Assembly: GCA_937974245.1 (NCBI GenBank)
Contig: CALJKV010000022.1
Coordinates: 1 to 64,000, forward strand
DNA: 64,000 nt
Reading direction: 5' to 3'
Origin: an uncultured Chloroflexota bacterium
GTDB taxonomy: Bacteria > Chloroflexota > Anaerolineae > Aggregatilineales > Phototrophicaceae
Of the stretch, positions 42,711 through 52,116 are shown one piece after another. Position 1 is the stretch's first letter, and each line of letters starts with the position of its first letter. The notes beneath the pieces are model-generated. The model saw only the letters and a list, made by a program, of their open reading frames with translations. It was not told where the DNA came from and did no database searches. The translations under genes were made by a program, and so were the position numbers.

Positions 42711-43484
42711 TTAAGAGAATTCCGCCACAATTTGCATCAGAACGCCGTGTGTTGTGGCCGGGTCAAGCTGTCGGGGGGCGCTGCCGAGCAGTACCAATCG
42801 GTAAAGTGATGTCTTACTATGTGCCAGGTACATTTGTGCTGCTGGCGTCATGGTGGGAGTGAGGCGCAGCTTCACCCCCTGCAATACGAACGTGGCAGAC
42901 GCCGCCGACCTGCGCCATGGCGCCGCCCCTAACAGCCTGGTGTAAGATGCGATTGTTATTTCGTCCAGGTGGGCGACCAGCACCTCTAGCTCAACGATGC
43001 CAGTCACGCCGTTGGCATGTTGAGTTGCGTCGAGTGTATCCGGCACACGCACCGTGCGCGGCGTCTGGTCTTCAATTAAGAAGGGCGACATCCCGCCGGC
43101 TACTGCTGCTGTCAACCAGCGCATTTCCGTGCCATCTGCTCGAAGGCGACAACCCGGCACAACATCATCCACCGCTGCGCCGTGCTCCCTCAAAGCTGAA
43201 ATCAAGGTTTCCAGATTATCGACCAGCAGCGCGTACCCCGCCATACCTTCCGCCCCCTGTGCCAGGCCGCTGAAATCCGCGACATGCGGTTCACTGCGCG
43301 AGTCGCCGGTCAGTGCCAGCAGTTCCAGGTAGCTACCATCCTGGAAGCAAATCAGGGCATTATGTGTCGTGCCGCTGGCGTGTCTTCCGCCATACAGGAC
43401 GGTGAAACCCAAGGCGCGGAAGTCCACTATCGCTGTATCCAGGTCATGCACGGCGATAATAACGTGGTCAAGCTGGAATGCCAT
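42711..43484 (-). CDS. VOC/glyoxalase-like protein
   Basis: 257 residues with two beta-alpha-beta-beta-beta units (about 3-115 and 150-250). The first starts LDHVIIAVHDLDTAIVDFRALGF and includes NALICFQDGSYLELLAL, the Glyoxalase_3-type pattern. It is 5 bp after the alpha/beta hydrolase gene, so likely co-transcribed. Substrate unknown. Confidence 0.78.
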   Translation of the reverse strand: MAFQLDHVIIAVHDLDTAIVDFRALGFTVLYGGRHASGTTHNALICFQDGSYLELLALTGDSRSEPHVADFSGLAQGAEGMAGYALLVDNLETLISALREHGAAVDDVVPGCRLRADGTEMRWLTAAVAGGMSPFLIEDQTPRTVRVPDTLDATQHANGVTGIVELEVLVAHLDEITIASYTRLLGAAPWRRSAASATFVLQGVKLRLTPTMTPAAQMYLAHSKTSLYRLVLLGSAPRQLDPATTHGVLMQIVAEFS

Positions 43485-43489
43485 CTTGT

Positions 43490-45385
43490 TTACTCCACGG
43501 GTCGCAGCGCATCAACCGCCGGCAGAAACACGCCATTATAGTATGTTTCAGTCACCGCATTTGGGCTCAGTAACATCACGAGATAGCCTGTCTCATCTTG
43601 CTCGGCAATTGCCAGCGATGCCGTCATGGTATCGGTGTTAAGCGTGTAGAATGTCCATGTCAGCCCGTTGGCGGCCTGTTCACCATCACCCGCTGGGAAG
43701 CCGGGCAACCTCATCTGCTGCTGCAGAAGTTCCCGCACCGCTGTGGCTCCGCCCGGTATGGACTGCTGGAACAGCACAGTAGGGCTGGCTGTCGAAAGTG
43801 CGTAGATGCCCGGCCTGATTTCGCTCCAGGTATCAGGAATCACACTGGTGAGACTATACGCCTCACTGGTCAGGGGGATGAGGTTAAAAGTTGTTTCCGG
43901 CGCGACAAACGTCATTGGTGGCATTGAGGTGATGCATGATGAGTCCGGCTCTCTGGTTGGGTCATTCAGAAAGCTCAGAGCAATTTGCAAGGCACAGGTA
44001 TCCGAACGCACCGCGCCATGTCCTAGGCCAGGGAACACATACAAGTAACTGTTGGCGAGGTCGTCAGACACCATCTGCCCCCAGTCCGGCGGTGTGATCG
44101 GATCGAACTCACCCGCCAGCACCAGGGCCGGGATATCGCTCACCACTGCCTGGTTCTCACCTTCAGGGGCGGGCTGCACACCCCATTCAGCGCACAGTGT
44201 AAAAATATCCTCTGTGAACCGGTTGAACGTGCCTGCCAGACTCTGTGGCAAACCCGCGCTGCTTGCCAGTGCCTCGTTCAGCGAAACAGATTGCATTTCT
44301 TCGGCACACTGTACGGAATAATAGAATGCTTCACTTAAACCCAATGGACGATCCAGGTAGTCCTGGGCGATTAGCGACAGTGCCTGCGCATCACGGTTTA
44401 GCAAGGCATGGATGATCTGCGGGATATTCGGCAGAACTTCCTTGCGGTACATCAGGTTAAACAGGCCTTCCACCAGCATGTCTCCGGTGATATAGACCGT
44501 GAATTCAGCGCCTTGCTGCATGGGGATGATCGTTCGGGCGGGTTCAAGGTTGAACTGATCCACAAGTTCATAAAATGCCGTTTCGAGGTTTGGATAAGCG
44601 GCCTGGCAGCCCTGTTGTGCCGCACACGTATCGAAGAGCCGGCGGTAAGCGTTACCTAGCAGTGAGGCGAAATCCAGGTACAGATTCACCTGCAAGGGGT
44701 AAGCTGAATCGATAATCACGCTGCGAATGCCATTGGGAAAGTCGCGCATAACGGTCAGCGCCAGCTTAGAACCATACGATACCCCAAATAAGTTCCACTG
44801 TTCATAACCCAATGCCTGCCGAATCGCCTCCAGGTCAGCCGCATTGTTGGTTGTGTTGTAGAGATCAAGTTTCGCCCCGGTTTCCACCAGTTGGCGGCGG
44901 CATGTTAGGAGTGCCTGGGATTCTGCTTGTTTGTAGTCCTCCACCGGGCGTTGTTCTCCGGCAATTTCGTAGAGGGCGAACAGGAAGTTTGGGCAATCGA
45001 GTGACGGTTCGGAACGTCCGACGCCGCGCTGGTCAAAGAGGATGAAATCGCGGTTCTCTAAAAATCCGTAATAGTTCGGGCGGAACGTATTATCCGGGTA
45101 TTCCAGCGCTGCCCCGCCGGGGCCACCTACCAGCAGCACAACCGGGTCAGGCTGTGGGTTTTCACTGCGGCTGTGGATGATTGCCACTTGCAACGTAACT
45201 GTTTCACCATTATCAGGATTCTGATGATCAGCCGCGACTTTCACTGTGCCGCAGTCAATTGTGAGGCCGGTGGGCATAATAAACGGGCAGCGACCCGGCT
45301 CAAAGGCCGGCGCACCGCCTTGAGCATGAACGGGAAGCGATACCACCAGGAAAAGTAATAGAAGACACATTAATCGTTTAACCAT
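43490..45385 (-). CDS. Secreted alpha/beta hydrolase (TAP/proline-iminopeptidase-like)
   Basis: 631 residues from ATG 45385 (an overlapping GTG at 45388 is also possible). A signal peptide (VKRLMCLLLLFLVVSLPVHA) precedes the alpha/beta-hydrolase part: LLVGGPGG oxyanion loop, DQRGVGRSEP, nucleophile elbow GVSYGSK, acid ALVLAGEFDPITPP, and His in PGLGHGAV. These match the tripeptidyl aminopeptidase (TAP-like C-terminal) family. An extra C-terminal region of about 130 residues, with GGATAVRELLQQQ, is unrecognised. It leads a hydrolase-VOC-regulator run. Confidence 0.83.
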   Translation of the reverse strand: MVKRLMCLLLLFLVVSLPVHAQGGAPAFEPGRCPFIMPTGLTIDCGTVKVAADHQNPDNGETVTLQVAIIHSRSENPQPDPVVLLVGGPGGAALEYPDNTFRPNYYGFLENRDFILFDQRGVGRSEPSLDCPNFLFALYEIAGEQRPVEDYKQAESQALLTCRRQLVETGAKLDLYNTTNNAADLEAIRQALGYEQWNLFGVSYGSKLALTVMRDFPNGIRSVIIDSAYPLQVNLYLDFASLLGNAYRRLFDTCAAQQGCQAAYPNLETAFYELVDQFNLEPARTIIPMQQGAEFTVYITGDMLVEGLFNLMYRKEVLPNIPQIIHALLNRDAQALSLIAQDYLDRPLGLSEAFYYSVQCAEEMQSVSLNEALASSAGLPQSLAGTFNRFTEDIFTLCAEWGVQPAPEGENQAVVSDIPALVLAGEFDPITPPDWGQMVSDDLANSYLYVFPGLGHGAVRSDTCALQIALSFLNDPTREPDSSCITSMPPMTFVAPETTFNLIPLTSEAYSLTSVIPDTWSEIRPGIYALSTASPTVLFQQSIPGGATAVRELLQQQMRLPGFPAGDGEQAANGLTWTFYTLNTDTMTASLAIAEQDETGYLVMLLSPNAVTETYYNGVFLPAVDALRPVE

Positions 45386-45475
45386 CACAATACACTCTCA
45401 ATCATATGGATAAGCAAAGAAGCATTTTATGTTACCGTATGTCAGGCGGGAGACAAAGCGCGATATTTAGTGGCG

Positions 45476-45500
45476 GGGGGCAAGCGCAAAACCTGCCCCC
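45476..45500 (-). terminator. Hairpin after the class III aminotransferase gene
   Basis: GGGGGCA (45476-45482) and TGCCCCC (45494-45500) pair around an 11-base loop, 34 bases after the stop at 45534. No T run follows on the minus strand; weak terminator. Confidence 0.4.
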
Positions 45501-45533
45501 TGGTTACTGCGGCGGCCACCATGCCGGATGCGA

Positions 45534-46871
45534 TTACCCTTCGTAATACTTGTCAATCTTCGTCAGAGCCGCGTCTACAATGTCCAGCCCCTCTTGAATC
45601 TGGGACTCAGTGATCACCAGCGGCGGGCAGTTATAAATCACATTCCATCGAACAAAGGTATTCATACCATCGGCTTTCAATGAAGCTGCTACTGTGCCCA
45701 TCGCTTCTGAAAGCGGCTGGTTAAAGCTGCTCATCGGTTCATGGGTGTCTCGGTTCCTGACAATCTCAATCGCCTGGTGCAGCCCCGCCCCGCGAATATC
45801 CCCAACACATGGGTGTTTCTCGGCCAGGTCCATCAAGCCCCGGCGCAGTACCTTGCCCATCTCACGGGCATTTTCGATGAGATGCTCGTTACGATACACT
45901 TCGATATTGGCGATGCCCGCCGCACAAGCCAGTGCATGGGCGCTGTATGTCAGTCCACTCAGCAGGGGATGTTCGTCAAAATAGGCAGCAACTTTCTCGC
46001 TTACGATGGCAGCTCCCAGGGGAATATAGCCACTGGTCAAGCCCTTCGCCAGCGTCATGATGTCCGTTTCCACATCCGGGTAGTGATCAATACCGAACCA
46101 CTCGCCAGTACGCCCGAAACCGCTCATCACCTCGTCAACGATCAGCAGCATATTATATTTATCGCAGATTTCGCGCAACCGGCGGAAAAAAGTGTGACTG
46201 GGCTGGATGATCCCACTTGAACCACTGTAACCTTCCCACAAAATCGCGGCGCATTCCCCAGGCCCTTCAAACTGCACGATCTCCTCAATCATGTCGGCCA
46301 TAATCAAGTCGCCTTCTTCCTGCGTCCGTCCTCTGTAAACCGGACTCTGGTAAGCATAGGGGTCGGGCAGGCGCACAATCCAGGGGACACCGGGTTCGTT
46401 GCCAAGGCGGCGCGGGTCGCCACCCGCCGTCATCGAGCCAAAGGTCGCCCCATGATATGAACGGTAGCGGGTGAGGACTTTCTGCTTGCCGGTATAAAGG
46501 CGAGCCATCTTCATCGCGTTCTCTACCGCGTCCGTGCCGCCATTGGTGAAGAATGATTTCTTCAGGCTGCCCGGCGTGACTTCCGCCAGTAGTTCCCCTA
46601 AAATGCCGCGTGGTTCAGTGGCGATACCGGGGTAGGCGTATGTTACTTTGGCGGCCTGCTCCTGAATTGCTTTGATGACGTGCGGATGCCCATGCCCGAC
46701 ATTGACATTCATCAACTGTGATGACCAGTCAATGTACCGTTTGCCATCCGAATCCCAGAAGTAAACCCCTTCGGCACGAGCCATTGTGATTGGTTTCCAG
46801 GCATTCTGAGCCGTCCAGCTTGCTAATGTGAAAGTTCTGTTCTTCTCAACAACTTCAGCGGTTGTGACCAT
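45534..46871 (-). CDS. Class III (omega) aminotransferase
   Basis: 445 residues with AGGAG about nine bases before the ATG. PLP fold-type I aminotransferase, class III: GHGHPHVIKAI at residues about 60-70, FFTNGGTDAVENAMKMAR, RSYHGATFGSM, the aspartate in LLIVDEVMSGFGRTG, and the lysine in LAKGLTSGYIPLG. The family acts on omega-amino acids or amines (for example beta-alanine, GABA, taurine) with pyruvate or 2-oxoglutarate. The hydantoinase at 52117 would supply beta-amino acids, so a pyrimidine/beta-alanine role is possible, but the two are 5 kb apart. Confidence 0.9.
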   Translation of the reverse strand: MVTTAEVVEKNRTFTLASWTAQNAWKPITMARAEGVYFWDSDGKRYIDWSSQLMNVNVGHGHPHVIKAIQEQAAKVTYAYPGIATEPRGILGELLAEVTPGSLKKSFFTNGGTDAVENAMKMARLYTGKQKVLTRYRSYHGATFGSMTAGGDPRRLGNEPGVPWIVRLPDPYAYQSPVYRGRTQEEGDLIMADMIEEIVQFEGPGECAAILWEGYSGSSGIIQPSHTFFRRLREICDKYNMLLIVDEVMSGFGRTGEWFGIDHYPDVETDIMTLAKGLTSGYIPLGAAIVSEKVAAYFDEHPLLSGLTYSAHALACAAGIANIEVYRNEHLIENAREMGKVLRRGLMDLAEKHPCVGDIRGAGLHQAIEIVRNRDTHEPMSSFNQPLSEAMGTVAASLKADGMNTFVRWNVIYNCPPLVITESQIQEGLDIVDAALTKIDKYYEG

Positions 46872-47054
46872 GAGATAATCTCCTGTTCATTATTTTGTGG
46901 CCGCTAATTGTAAATCAAAATAACAGGGGAAACGAGAAAGTGGATATACAAATCAGAATCGGCCTATTTTGCTGATATATAGGACTAAACGTTTATGCGT
47001 GTGTTAGGACTACGTGTGCTAAAATGAATAAAGTAAATAGAAGGTGATACCCTA

Positions 47055-47066
47055 GAGAATATTCTC
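47055..47066. promoter_or_regulatory. Perfect 12-bp palindrome before the HEAT gene
   Basis: GAGAATATTCTC lies three bases before the ATG at 47069 and would cover the ribosome-binding area, so it could be an operator or an RNA hairpin that limits translation. Confidence 0.35.
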
Positions 47067-47068
47067 GG

Positions 47069-47902
47069 ATGGATAACTTAAGCGCCAATTATATGATCTG
47101 GAAGATGCAGTCCCAGGAAGACGTGCAGGGACTCATCAAAGCGGCTCGTGACCCGGATGCGGACATCCGCCGTCGCGCAGTGGCGGCACTTCGCACGTTG
47201 GGGGCAACGAACGCAATTCCGGCGCTGCAAGTCGCTCTGGTCGCGGAGAATGACCCGACTGTGCGCACTGCATTGATGGCAACGCTGGACTTCTTGTTCC
47301 AAAAAGACATTGACGAAGAGGAAAACGGTTCGGCGGACGAACGCCATAAGCGTATCGTGAGTCTCGTCAGCCAACTTAACAGCGCTAGCCCGACTCGCAT
47401 CATCCAGGCGGCACGAGCATTAGGCGAACTGCGAGAGAAAATTGCCACCGAAACCCTGGTAATTGTCTTCCGTAACCAGTCACATTCTCCAGCAGTGCGA
47501 TTGGCGGCGGCGGAAGCGTTGGTCAAGCTCGAAAGTGCGCCAGTAGAAGTCTCGCTGCTGGGGGCGCTCACCAGCTCGGACTGGCGTATCCGGCGTAATG
47601 CTGTCGCCGTGCTGGGGCAGCTCAAGGCGGATTGGGCAGCAGATCCCTTGAGCATGGCGCTCCATGATGCCAATGAGCGTGTTCGGATGACAGCCCGGGC
47701 AGCACTGGAACGCATTGGCACGCCGGAAGCACTGGCGCTCCTTGAGCGCGGCGGTAACGCGAGGGACATGATTGAAGTTCAGACCGTTGCATCGGCTGAA
47801 GATGAAACTATACCGACCTCAGCGGTAGATATACTAAGCGAACCCCTGTCTACTGAGGAAGACACCCAGCCCAGTATCTCACCCCCTGTCGTTTCAGACT
47901 AA
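47069..47902 (+). CDS. HEAT-repeat (PBS-lyase-like) protein
   Basis: 277 residues. From about residue 17 to 235 there are six to seven helical repeats with the PBS-lyase/HEAT pattern (D-PDADIRRRAVAALRTLG, LREKIATETLV, RIRRNAVAVLGQL-like). The last 40 residues are acidic and disordered. Such proteins act as scaffolds for protein binding; no enzyme residue is seen. The ATG is preceded by a palindrome and lacks a good Shine-Dalgarno match. Divergent from the aminotransferase. Confidence 0.78.
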   Translation: MDNLSANYMIWKMQSQEDVQGLIKAARDPDADIRRRAVAALRTLGATNAIPALQVALVAENDPTVRTALMATLDFLFQKDIDEEENGSADERHKRIVSLVSQLNSASPTRIIQAARALGELREKIATETLVIVFRNQSHSPAVRLAAAEALVKLESAPVEVSLLGALTSSDWRIRRNAVAVLGQLKADWAADPLSMALHDANERVRMTARAALERIGTPEALALLERGGNARDMIEVQTVASAEDETIPTSAVDILSEPLSTEEDTQPSISPPVVSD

Positions 47903-48001
47903 GAATATTCCCGAAAATACTTAAACAGACAGGCTGGAGACGGCAAAACGTCCCTTGTTTTGTGCTTGGCTCAATCTCTTGTTCATGACTTTGCTTGTTT
48001 T

Positions 48002-48032
48002 CTGAACAAGGGGCGGGCAGCCCCCTGTTCAG
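48002..48032 (+). terminator. Terminator after the HEAT gene
   Basis: CTGAACA-A-GGGGC (48002-48014) pairs with GCCCC-C-TGTTCAG (48020-48032), one mismatch, five-base loop, followed by TAGTTTT. Confidence 0.55.
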
Positions 48033-48050
48033 TAGTTTTACGGTGGGGTG

Positions 48051-49619
48051 TTACTTTAGCCGCTGATCCATAATGTAGTCGGCGGTGCGGATGGCAAGCG
48101 CCACAATTGTCAAAGTTGGGTTGACCGGGGAAGTTTCGACAAAGCTGCTTGAGCCAGCTGTGAAGAGATTGCGGACGCCATGTACCTGGCAGTATGGGTC
48201 TACTACGCTGTTGTCGGGTGATGTCCCCATTCGACATGTTCCTAGGTGGTGTGACCAGGAAGTCCACCCCTCATACGGCTGGAGAAACGATGAAACGGTT
48301 CCGGTGGCTTCATTCAGTCTCTGGAACAGTCGCTGCGAAAAAGCGTATGTTTCCGCATCAAATGTGCTGGACTGATGGTGAATATGAGGAATCCGGTCGC
48401 CAAACGGATCGCGTGTGTCGGATAGAGTAACATACTTCTCATCGGTCATATCTGACTCGGCATGGAACCACATCCACCGTGTATGCAGGAAGAAGTCAGC
48501 CGCTTCTTGCAGGTTGTTCATTTCTGCGAAAGTCGGGTCGGCGATGCCCGAACGCGGCTCGGACTCAGTGAATTCAATCTTAACGCCACCATAGCTTCCA
48601 CGATCTTCATGGTCAATAAACTGGTGGCTTTCCGCCGTGTGTGGCCCAGCGCGGCCTGGGAAGACTGGCTCCGGGTAGCGGAGTAGTGCGTAACGGATCT
48701 GGTGGAAGCCCAACCGCTTGCCTAATTGACCACCCCTGTTACCCAGTCCATCGCGGAACTGATCGTTGGCGGAGAGCATTAGCAGGCGCACGGTTTCAAT
48801 CGTGCCGGGGGCCAGGATAAACACACGGGCGTTGTGTTCCCATTCTTCGCCTGTCTGGTTATTATGCACCAGGATAGACCGCGCAACCCCAGCCTGATCC
48901 ACGTTAATGCGGCGCACAGATACATCGGTTTGCAGCGTGCAAAAGCCTGTTTGCTGAGCGAGTTGCATGTGATAGCCAGGCGAGTAGCGTGCGCCCAACG
49001 GACACACCCGGCATACACCGTAGTTCTGACAACCGGGGCGGGTTTCATAGAGTGTTCGGGTGCGTGCCTGCGGCGTGGTGTGTAATAGGATATTGTGATC
49101 ACGCAGTTTTTCCCCCAGGACACGCTCCATATAGCTGAGTTCAAAGGGCGGCAGTGGAAGCGGTTGTGAACGCGGCGGCGCAAACGGGTTATCATCGGTA
49201 TTGCCCGAAACGCCCAGCAGCGTTTCGGCGCGGCCATAGTATGGCTCAAGTTCATCGTAGGTAATCGGCCAGTCTTCACCCCGGCCATAGTGTGTGCGGA
49301 TTGCAAGGTCAACCGGGTGCATACGGAGGGTAATAGCGCCCCAGCGTGTTGCCATGCCCCCGACCCGGAAGTAGCGTTCATTATCAACCAGGAACGGTAT
49401 GTCGCCATCCTGCACAATCTGGCGATATTTGCGATCCAGGTCGTGCGCCGGATTATCGTACTGGTTCAGGATTTCTTCGACAAATTGCTCGCTTTGTGGG
49501 TAGGCATAATCGGGGCCTTTCTCGAAGACGTGAACATCAATCCCTTGCTGTGCCAGCAGGTAAGCGATGGTTGTCCCGGCTATCCCGGATCCAATGATGG
49601 CAACGGTACTTTCAGTCAT
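48051..49619 (-). CDS. GMC-type FAD-dependent oxidoreductase (gluconate/fructose dehydrogenase-like catalytic subunit)
   Basis: 522 residues. The N-terminal FAD motif is IGSGIAGTTIAYLLAQQG; the GMC signature pattern is in RVGGMATRWGAITLRM, and the C-terminal active-site His pair falls in HHLGTCRMG and SSSFVETSPVNPTLTI. A Cys-rich segment (CQNYGVCRVCPLGARY) is typical of the FAD subunit of membrane-bound dehydrogenases. The gene follows a Tat-signal small subunit and a GT39 gene. Together with the small subunit this suggests a gluconate/fructose-dehydrogenase-like complex; a cytochrome subunit is not in the window. Confidence 0.85.
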   Translation of the reverse strand: MTESTVAIIGSGIAGTTIAYLLAQQGIDVHVFEKGPDYAYPQSEQFVEEILNQYDNPAHDLDRKYRQIVQDGDIPFLVDNERYFRVGGMATRWGAITLRMHPVDLAIRTHYGRGEDWPITYDELEPYYGRAETLLGVSGNTDDNPFAPPRSQPLPLPPFELSYMERVLGEKLRDHNILLHTTPQARTRTLYETRPGCQNYGVCRVCPLGARYSPGYHMQLAQQTGFCTLQTDVSVRRINVDQAGVARSILVHNNQTGEEWEHNARVFILAPGTIETVRLLMLSANDQFRDGLGNRGGQLGKRLGFHQIRYALLRYPEPVFPGRAGPHTAESHQFIDHEDRGSYGGVKIEFTESEPRSGIADPTFAEMNNLQEAADFFLHTRWMWFHAESDMTDEKYVTLSDTRDPFGDRIPHIHHQSSTFDAETYAFSQRLFQRLNEATGTVSSFLQPYEGWTSWSHHLGTCRMGTSPDNSVVDPYCQVHGVRNLFTAGSSSFVETSPVNPTLTIVALAIRTADYIMDQRLK

Positions 49620-49661
49620 TATCGCCTCGCTTCAATTCGGGGCAGCCCGGGGGCCGCACAA

Positions 49662-50240
49662 CTAGAGTGATGACAGCGGTTGCGTGTAGTTGTCTAACCC
49701 GCGTGGCATACCCGGCCATGCTTCGTAGCCGACAGCAATCCACGCATCGGTATTCATGAACATTGTCAAGAGTTCACGAAAGATGTGTTGTGATACCTGT
49801 AACGAGAAAAGACCATGACCGAATCCATCCAACAGGCGTTCATCGCGGGTGACGGGCATCCGCATCCAGGGGGCCAGCACAAAACGGCGTTCACGTTCAT
49901 TGCAGTCAATGAAGGTTTTGCTATAAGTATACGCGCTATCCCGATTGAGTTCGGTCGCGAAATCCTGATACACCTTTCCATAGCCGTTGATTTTTTCGGC
50001 GTGGTAAACCAGATATTGCTCGTAACGATTTGCATCAACCGGGAAATTGATAAAAATCGTCGTGATGACAGCTCGCATCGTCTCGCGTACAGCATCATCC
50101 ATCGGGACAGGCGGGATATCCGGCAGGGGCAAAAGGCGAATCTGCTCAACATAGTTTAACACGAGTGGTATGCCTACTCCGGCTGCAACTGCAGTTGCTC
50201 CCGCGAAGGCCAATAGGAATTGGCGTCTGGTGATGGTCAT
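49662..50240 (-). CDS. Gluconate 2-dehydrogenase subunit 3-like protein with Tat signal
   Basis: 192 residues from ATG 50240. The N-terminus has a twin-arginine motif (TRRQFLL) and hydrophobic core, so it is exported folded by Tat. The mature chain has the helical fold of the gluconate 2-dehydrogenase gamma subunit family (DUF1214-like residues around YHAEKINGYGKVYQDF and WMRMPVTRDERLLDGF). The ATG overlaps the stop of the GT39 gene by four bases, and the GMC gene begins 42 bp downstream, so the three are one transcript. Confidence 0.75.
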   Translation of the reverse strand: MTITRRQFLLAFAGATAVAAGVGIPLVLNYVEQIRLLPLPDIPPVPMDDAVRETMRAVITTIFINFPVDANRYEQYLVYHAEKINGYGKVYQDFATELNRDSAYTYSKTFIDCNERERRFVLAPWMRMPVTRDERLLDGFGHGLFSLQVSQHIFRELLTMFMNTDAWIAVGYEAWPGMPRGLDNYTQPLSSL

Positions 50241-51838
50241 CGTTCTAACGCTGCCTCCGGCATATAGATGCGTGTTTTTGGGTAGACCCGGCGTAGCAGC
50301 CGGTACTTGCCAATAAGCACTTCTGTCTCGAAATACACCCGTCGCTGTGGTGTGTCGTAGATATGCATCCACCCGCCAAAAGGCCCAATCAGCAAATAAT
50401 CGGGTGATGCTTGCAGAATATCATAGTTGAAATCCATTCGTTGGTTCAGCGAACGCTGACGCAGTGTGTATTGTAACAGGAGTTGATGGGGCATGTGATA
50501 ATTGCGGTGCAGCCCTCTGCCAGTGATGTCCCATTCCCAGGTTTCGATCACGGCTGATCGGTCAACATGCTGGTCAATGTAGGTGATTATCATCTCGTCG
50601 TAACGGGGTTCATTATAGGTAATTGTGGGCAATACATGTGTGAAAAATCCCATCACGAGCATCATGCCCAGTGAGATTGTATAAACGCCGGTTTCTATGT
50701 TTTTCGAAGTTGACCAGCGACGAACAATCACGACTAACAGAGCATACAGGCTGCGTCCGACCAACAGCAGCCCGATGACCAGCCCCCCAAAAATATAACG
50801 CGGCCAGCCAATCGAGAAAACGTACACCCAGACCACTGAGAAGCCTACATAAACAGCCAATGTCGCCTCTACCCAGTGTTTATTTCTCTCAGGGGCAGAT
50901 ACCCTGCCGACGACTCTGTAGGCCCGCCAGTACCAGCCCCCCAGCCCGAAGAGCAGCAGCGCCAGAATGAGGTACATGCCTGGGCTGAGCGAAGCGCCTC
51001 TCAGGTTTGTGAAAAAGTTGGTGCGGATACCGTCAATGATGACGATACTGTTTTCCCAACGTACTTCCGCGGGCGAAAGCGATTGTGTGAATAACACCCA
51101 GACAATATAAACGGCAACAGCTACAAATGCTGGTAGTGCCTGCCGTATAAAATGGCCTTTGCCTTGTTTGGCGCGCAGGATAGCGATAAAGATAACGGTT
51201 GGTAAAAACGGGAGAATTACTTGCAGTTTGGTTAAGAACCCCAGGCCTGCAAAAAGGCCAGAAGCCAGGGCAAAGACGATATTCGTACTGTCCCAGTCTC
51301 GCATCCAAAGGAGGATAGCGATAATCAGGAACATAAAAGACGGCACTTCGCCCAGCACAAGACGCGCTTTTAGCAACAAACTGATATCGGCCAGTGGAGG
51401 TAAGGACAGGATAAGTATGATAACCCACAGCGCCATCCGTTTACCGTACAGTTTTTCTGCCAGGAAGTACAGACAGATAACCGAAACCAGGGCGAAGCCA
51501 ACAGTAACCATCCGCGCCTGTGCCAGCCTGTTCCCGAAGATGCTGATATTCAAAGCCAGTGGCAGAATCAGCGGTGAACCAGATGAGATAGCCGGGTCAA
51601 ACGGTCTAAATCCTTCGGAGCTGGTCGTACCATACTGGCCGGTTTCGACGAGTGTAACGGCAGCATTTATGCTGAAGCCTTCATCAAGCCATGAATAAGG
51701 ATATGCCCCCAGATTAATCAGTGTAGCGCCCAGGGTCAGGCCGGTTATCACCACTAAAGCGACGATATGGGAATGTGGGCTGCCTGCAAAATCCATGACA
51801 CGTTGTCGCAGTAGAGTCGCTATGCTGGACTTAATCAT
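50237..51838 (-). CDS. GT39-type membrane glycosyltransferase
   Basis: 533 residues with about 11 membrane helices. The first periplasmic loop has YPYSWLDEGFSINAAVTLVETGQYGT, with the acidic residues expected of PMT/ArnT-like enzymes. Acceptor unknown. It sits first in an operon with the Tat small subunit and the GMC oxidoreductase. A link, such as glycosylating that complex, is speculative. Confidence 0.72.
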   Translation of the reverse strand: MIKSSIATLLRQRVMDFAGSPHSHIVALVVITGLTLGATLINLGAYPYSWLDEGFSINAAVTLVETGQYGTTSSEGFRPFDPAISSGSPLILPLALNISIFGNRLAQARMVTVGFALVSVICLYFLAEKLYGKRMALWVIILILSLPPLADISLLLKARLVLGEVPSFMFLIIAILLWMRDWDSTNIVFALASGLFAGLGFLTKLQVILPFLPTVIFIAILRAKQGKGHFIRQALPAFVAVAVYIVWVLFTQSLSPAEVRWENSIVIIDGIRTNFFTNLRGASLSPGMYLILALLLFGLGGWYWRAYRVVGRVSAPERNKHWVEATLAVYVGFSVVWVYVFSIGWPRYIFGGLVIGLLLVGRSLYALLVVIVRRWSTSKNIETGVYTISLGMMLVMGFFTHVLPTITYNEPRYDEMIITYIDQHVDRSAVIETWEWDITGRGLHRNYHMPHQLLLQYTLRQRSLNQRMDFNYDILQASPDYLLIGPFGGWMHIYDTPQRRVYFETEVLIGKYRLLRRVYPKTRIYMPEAALER

Positions 51839-52023
51839 ACTGAAGGTTTCCTAACCGTAGTCCGGGTCTCTAGAATTTGATTGAATGTGCGAGAATGTCA
51901 CCACATAGTCAAACACGAATATGGACACTGCTACTTTATTACCACATCCTTACACATTGCTAAACACTGACGAGGTCAATCTACCCCACGACTCCGGGCA
52001 AACTGCATACAGGACACAATATT

Positions 52024-52049
52024 GAAGAGGGCTAATCTAGGCCCTCTTC
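52024..52049 (-). terminator. Terminator of the hydantoinase gene
   Basis: GAAGAGGGC (52024-52032) pairs perfectly with GCCCTCTTC (52041-52049), eight-base loop. On the minus strand it is followed by only a short AT-rich run. Confidence 0.5.
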
Positions 52050-52116
52050 TGTTGGAGCGTTTCAATTGGTAGAACAAGGAGCTTATGTACCCCTTGCAGA
52101 AATGTCTTGCACTGGT

